In this document: piece after piece, positions 13,544 to 13,696 of the stretch
Position numbering within the stretch: position 1 is the first letter of the stretch
Layout: each line of letters begins with the position of its first letter
NCBI GenBank assembly: GCA_002309655.1
Contig: DBXM01000001.1
Coordinates: forward strand, 1 to 13,696
Direction: 5' to 3'
From: Mageeibacillus sp. UBA1212
GTDB taxonomy: Bacteria; Bacillota; Clostridia; UBA1212
DNA length: 13,696 nt
The notes under the pieces: model-generated
Database searches by the model: none
What the model was told of the DNA's origin: nothing
Seen by the model: the letters and a program-made list of their open reading frames with translations, nothing else
Made by a program: the position numbers and the translations under genes

Positions 13544-13696
13544 AGTCGCCCTCGTGCGAGACACACGCGCTTCGACGTTGATATAAGGTGCCGAAGGCGA
13601 ATTGCTAAACCGCGTGTGTCTCCATTCGGTCTCCGGTTTAGCTGACGCAAACCACTTCCTCACTTCAAAACGCCGCAGCTTTACATTGGCGGCGCG
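13544..13696 (+). repeat. Second copy of the direct repeat, cut by the window end
   Basis: Identical to 13231-13383 outside the 11-nt block. It begins at AGTCGCC with no left half of a unit A before it; the left arm CGCGTGTGTCTC instead occurs later, at 13611-13622. The repeat may continue past the window. Confidence 0.9.

Larger units (their letters stand above)
13184..13696. repeat. Non-coding structured repeat region (513 bp) downstream of the lipase gene
   Basis: No convincing gene lies here. Short open frames on both strands follow the repeat units, lack ribosome binding sites, and resemble each other only because the DNA repeats. A 22-nt motif TAAGGTGCC-NNN-GGCGAATTGC recurs three times (13271-13292, 13475-13496, 13584-13605), its centre NNN being GAA, ATC and GAA between pairing GCC/GGC. 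A partly inverted relative of the CTTTACATTG block (13366-13375) appears as CAATGTAAAG at 13521-13530. This looks like a dispersed palindromic repeat family or MITE-like cluster; no transposase or target-site duplication is visible. Confidence 0.75.

Noticed and set aside
13119..13663. Several small open frames on both strands in the terminal repeats
   Set aside because: Their similarity to each other follows from the DNA repeats, they lack ribosome binding sites, and they start or end inside hairpin arms.
13184..13696. Possible CRISPR array
   Set aside because: Repeats are of unequal length, nested and palindromic over 68-75 bp, with no regular 30-40 nt spacers and no cas gene.

Overview
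The window looks like a chromosomal segment from a moderately GC-rich Bacillota (Clostridia-like) bacterium, plausibly an uncultured gut lineage. The evidence is a sortase-type surface protein built from pilin-style isopeptide domains, two lipoproteins, strong AGGAGG ribosome binding sites, near-consensus sigma-A promoters (TTGACA-17-TAGAAT, TTGACA-17-TAAAAT), and an XRE/sigma-region-4 regulator paired with a single-pass membrane protein. No taxonomic marker gene is present, so the lineage is inference. I see no rRNA, tRNA, CRISPR array, transposase or phage gene.

Layout. (1) 1-2544: the 3' part of a large surface adhesin or pilin-like gene made of 351-bp tandem repeats, ending in a cell-wall sorting signal and a strong terminator (2573-2611). 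(2) 2712-5899: a probable operon with its own promoter, encoding a metallophosphoesterase lipoprotein, an eight-helix membrane protein (1-nt overlap) and a five-helix membrane protein with a cytosolic C-terminal beta-rich domain; it ends at a terminator (5920-5967). (3) 6088-8039: a two-gene regulatory unit (ATGA overlap), an XRE plus sigma-4 DNA-binding protein followed by a membrane-anchored, propeller-like protein whose N-terminal tail resembles those of Clostridial anti-sigma-type proteins. The promoter carries an operator-like inverted repeat. (4) 8204-9778: a monocistronic cytosolic alpha/alpha-barrel carbohydrate-active-type enzyme with a consensus promoter and a palindrome at the predicted transcription start. 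(5) 9857-10906, minus strand: a PAP2 lipid phosphatase, convergent with the previous gene; they share a strong hairpin (9800-9834). (6) 10907-11189: a divergent promoter region. (7) 11190-13183: a three-gene cluster of cyclophilin-like lipoprotein, zinc-ribbon protein and GHSxG-type lipase. (8) 13184-13696: 513 bp of non-coding structured repeats (nested inverted repeats with compensated arms, and a 313-bp-offset duplication) that run off the window end.

Several genes act at or on the envelope: surface adhesin, phosphoesterase lipoprotein, membrane proteins, PAP2 phosphatase and lipase. Co-operation beyond the operons is not demonstrated. The least explained parts are the terminal repeat array, the XRE-sigma4/membrane-protein pair, and the near-identical DNA of the adhesin repeats.
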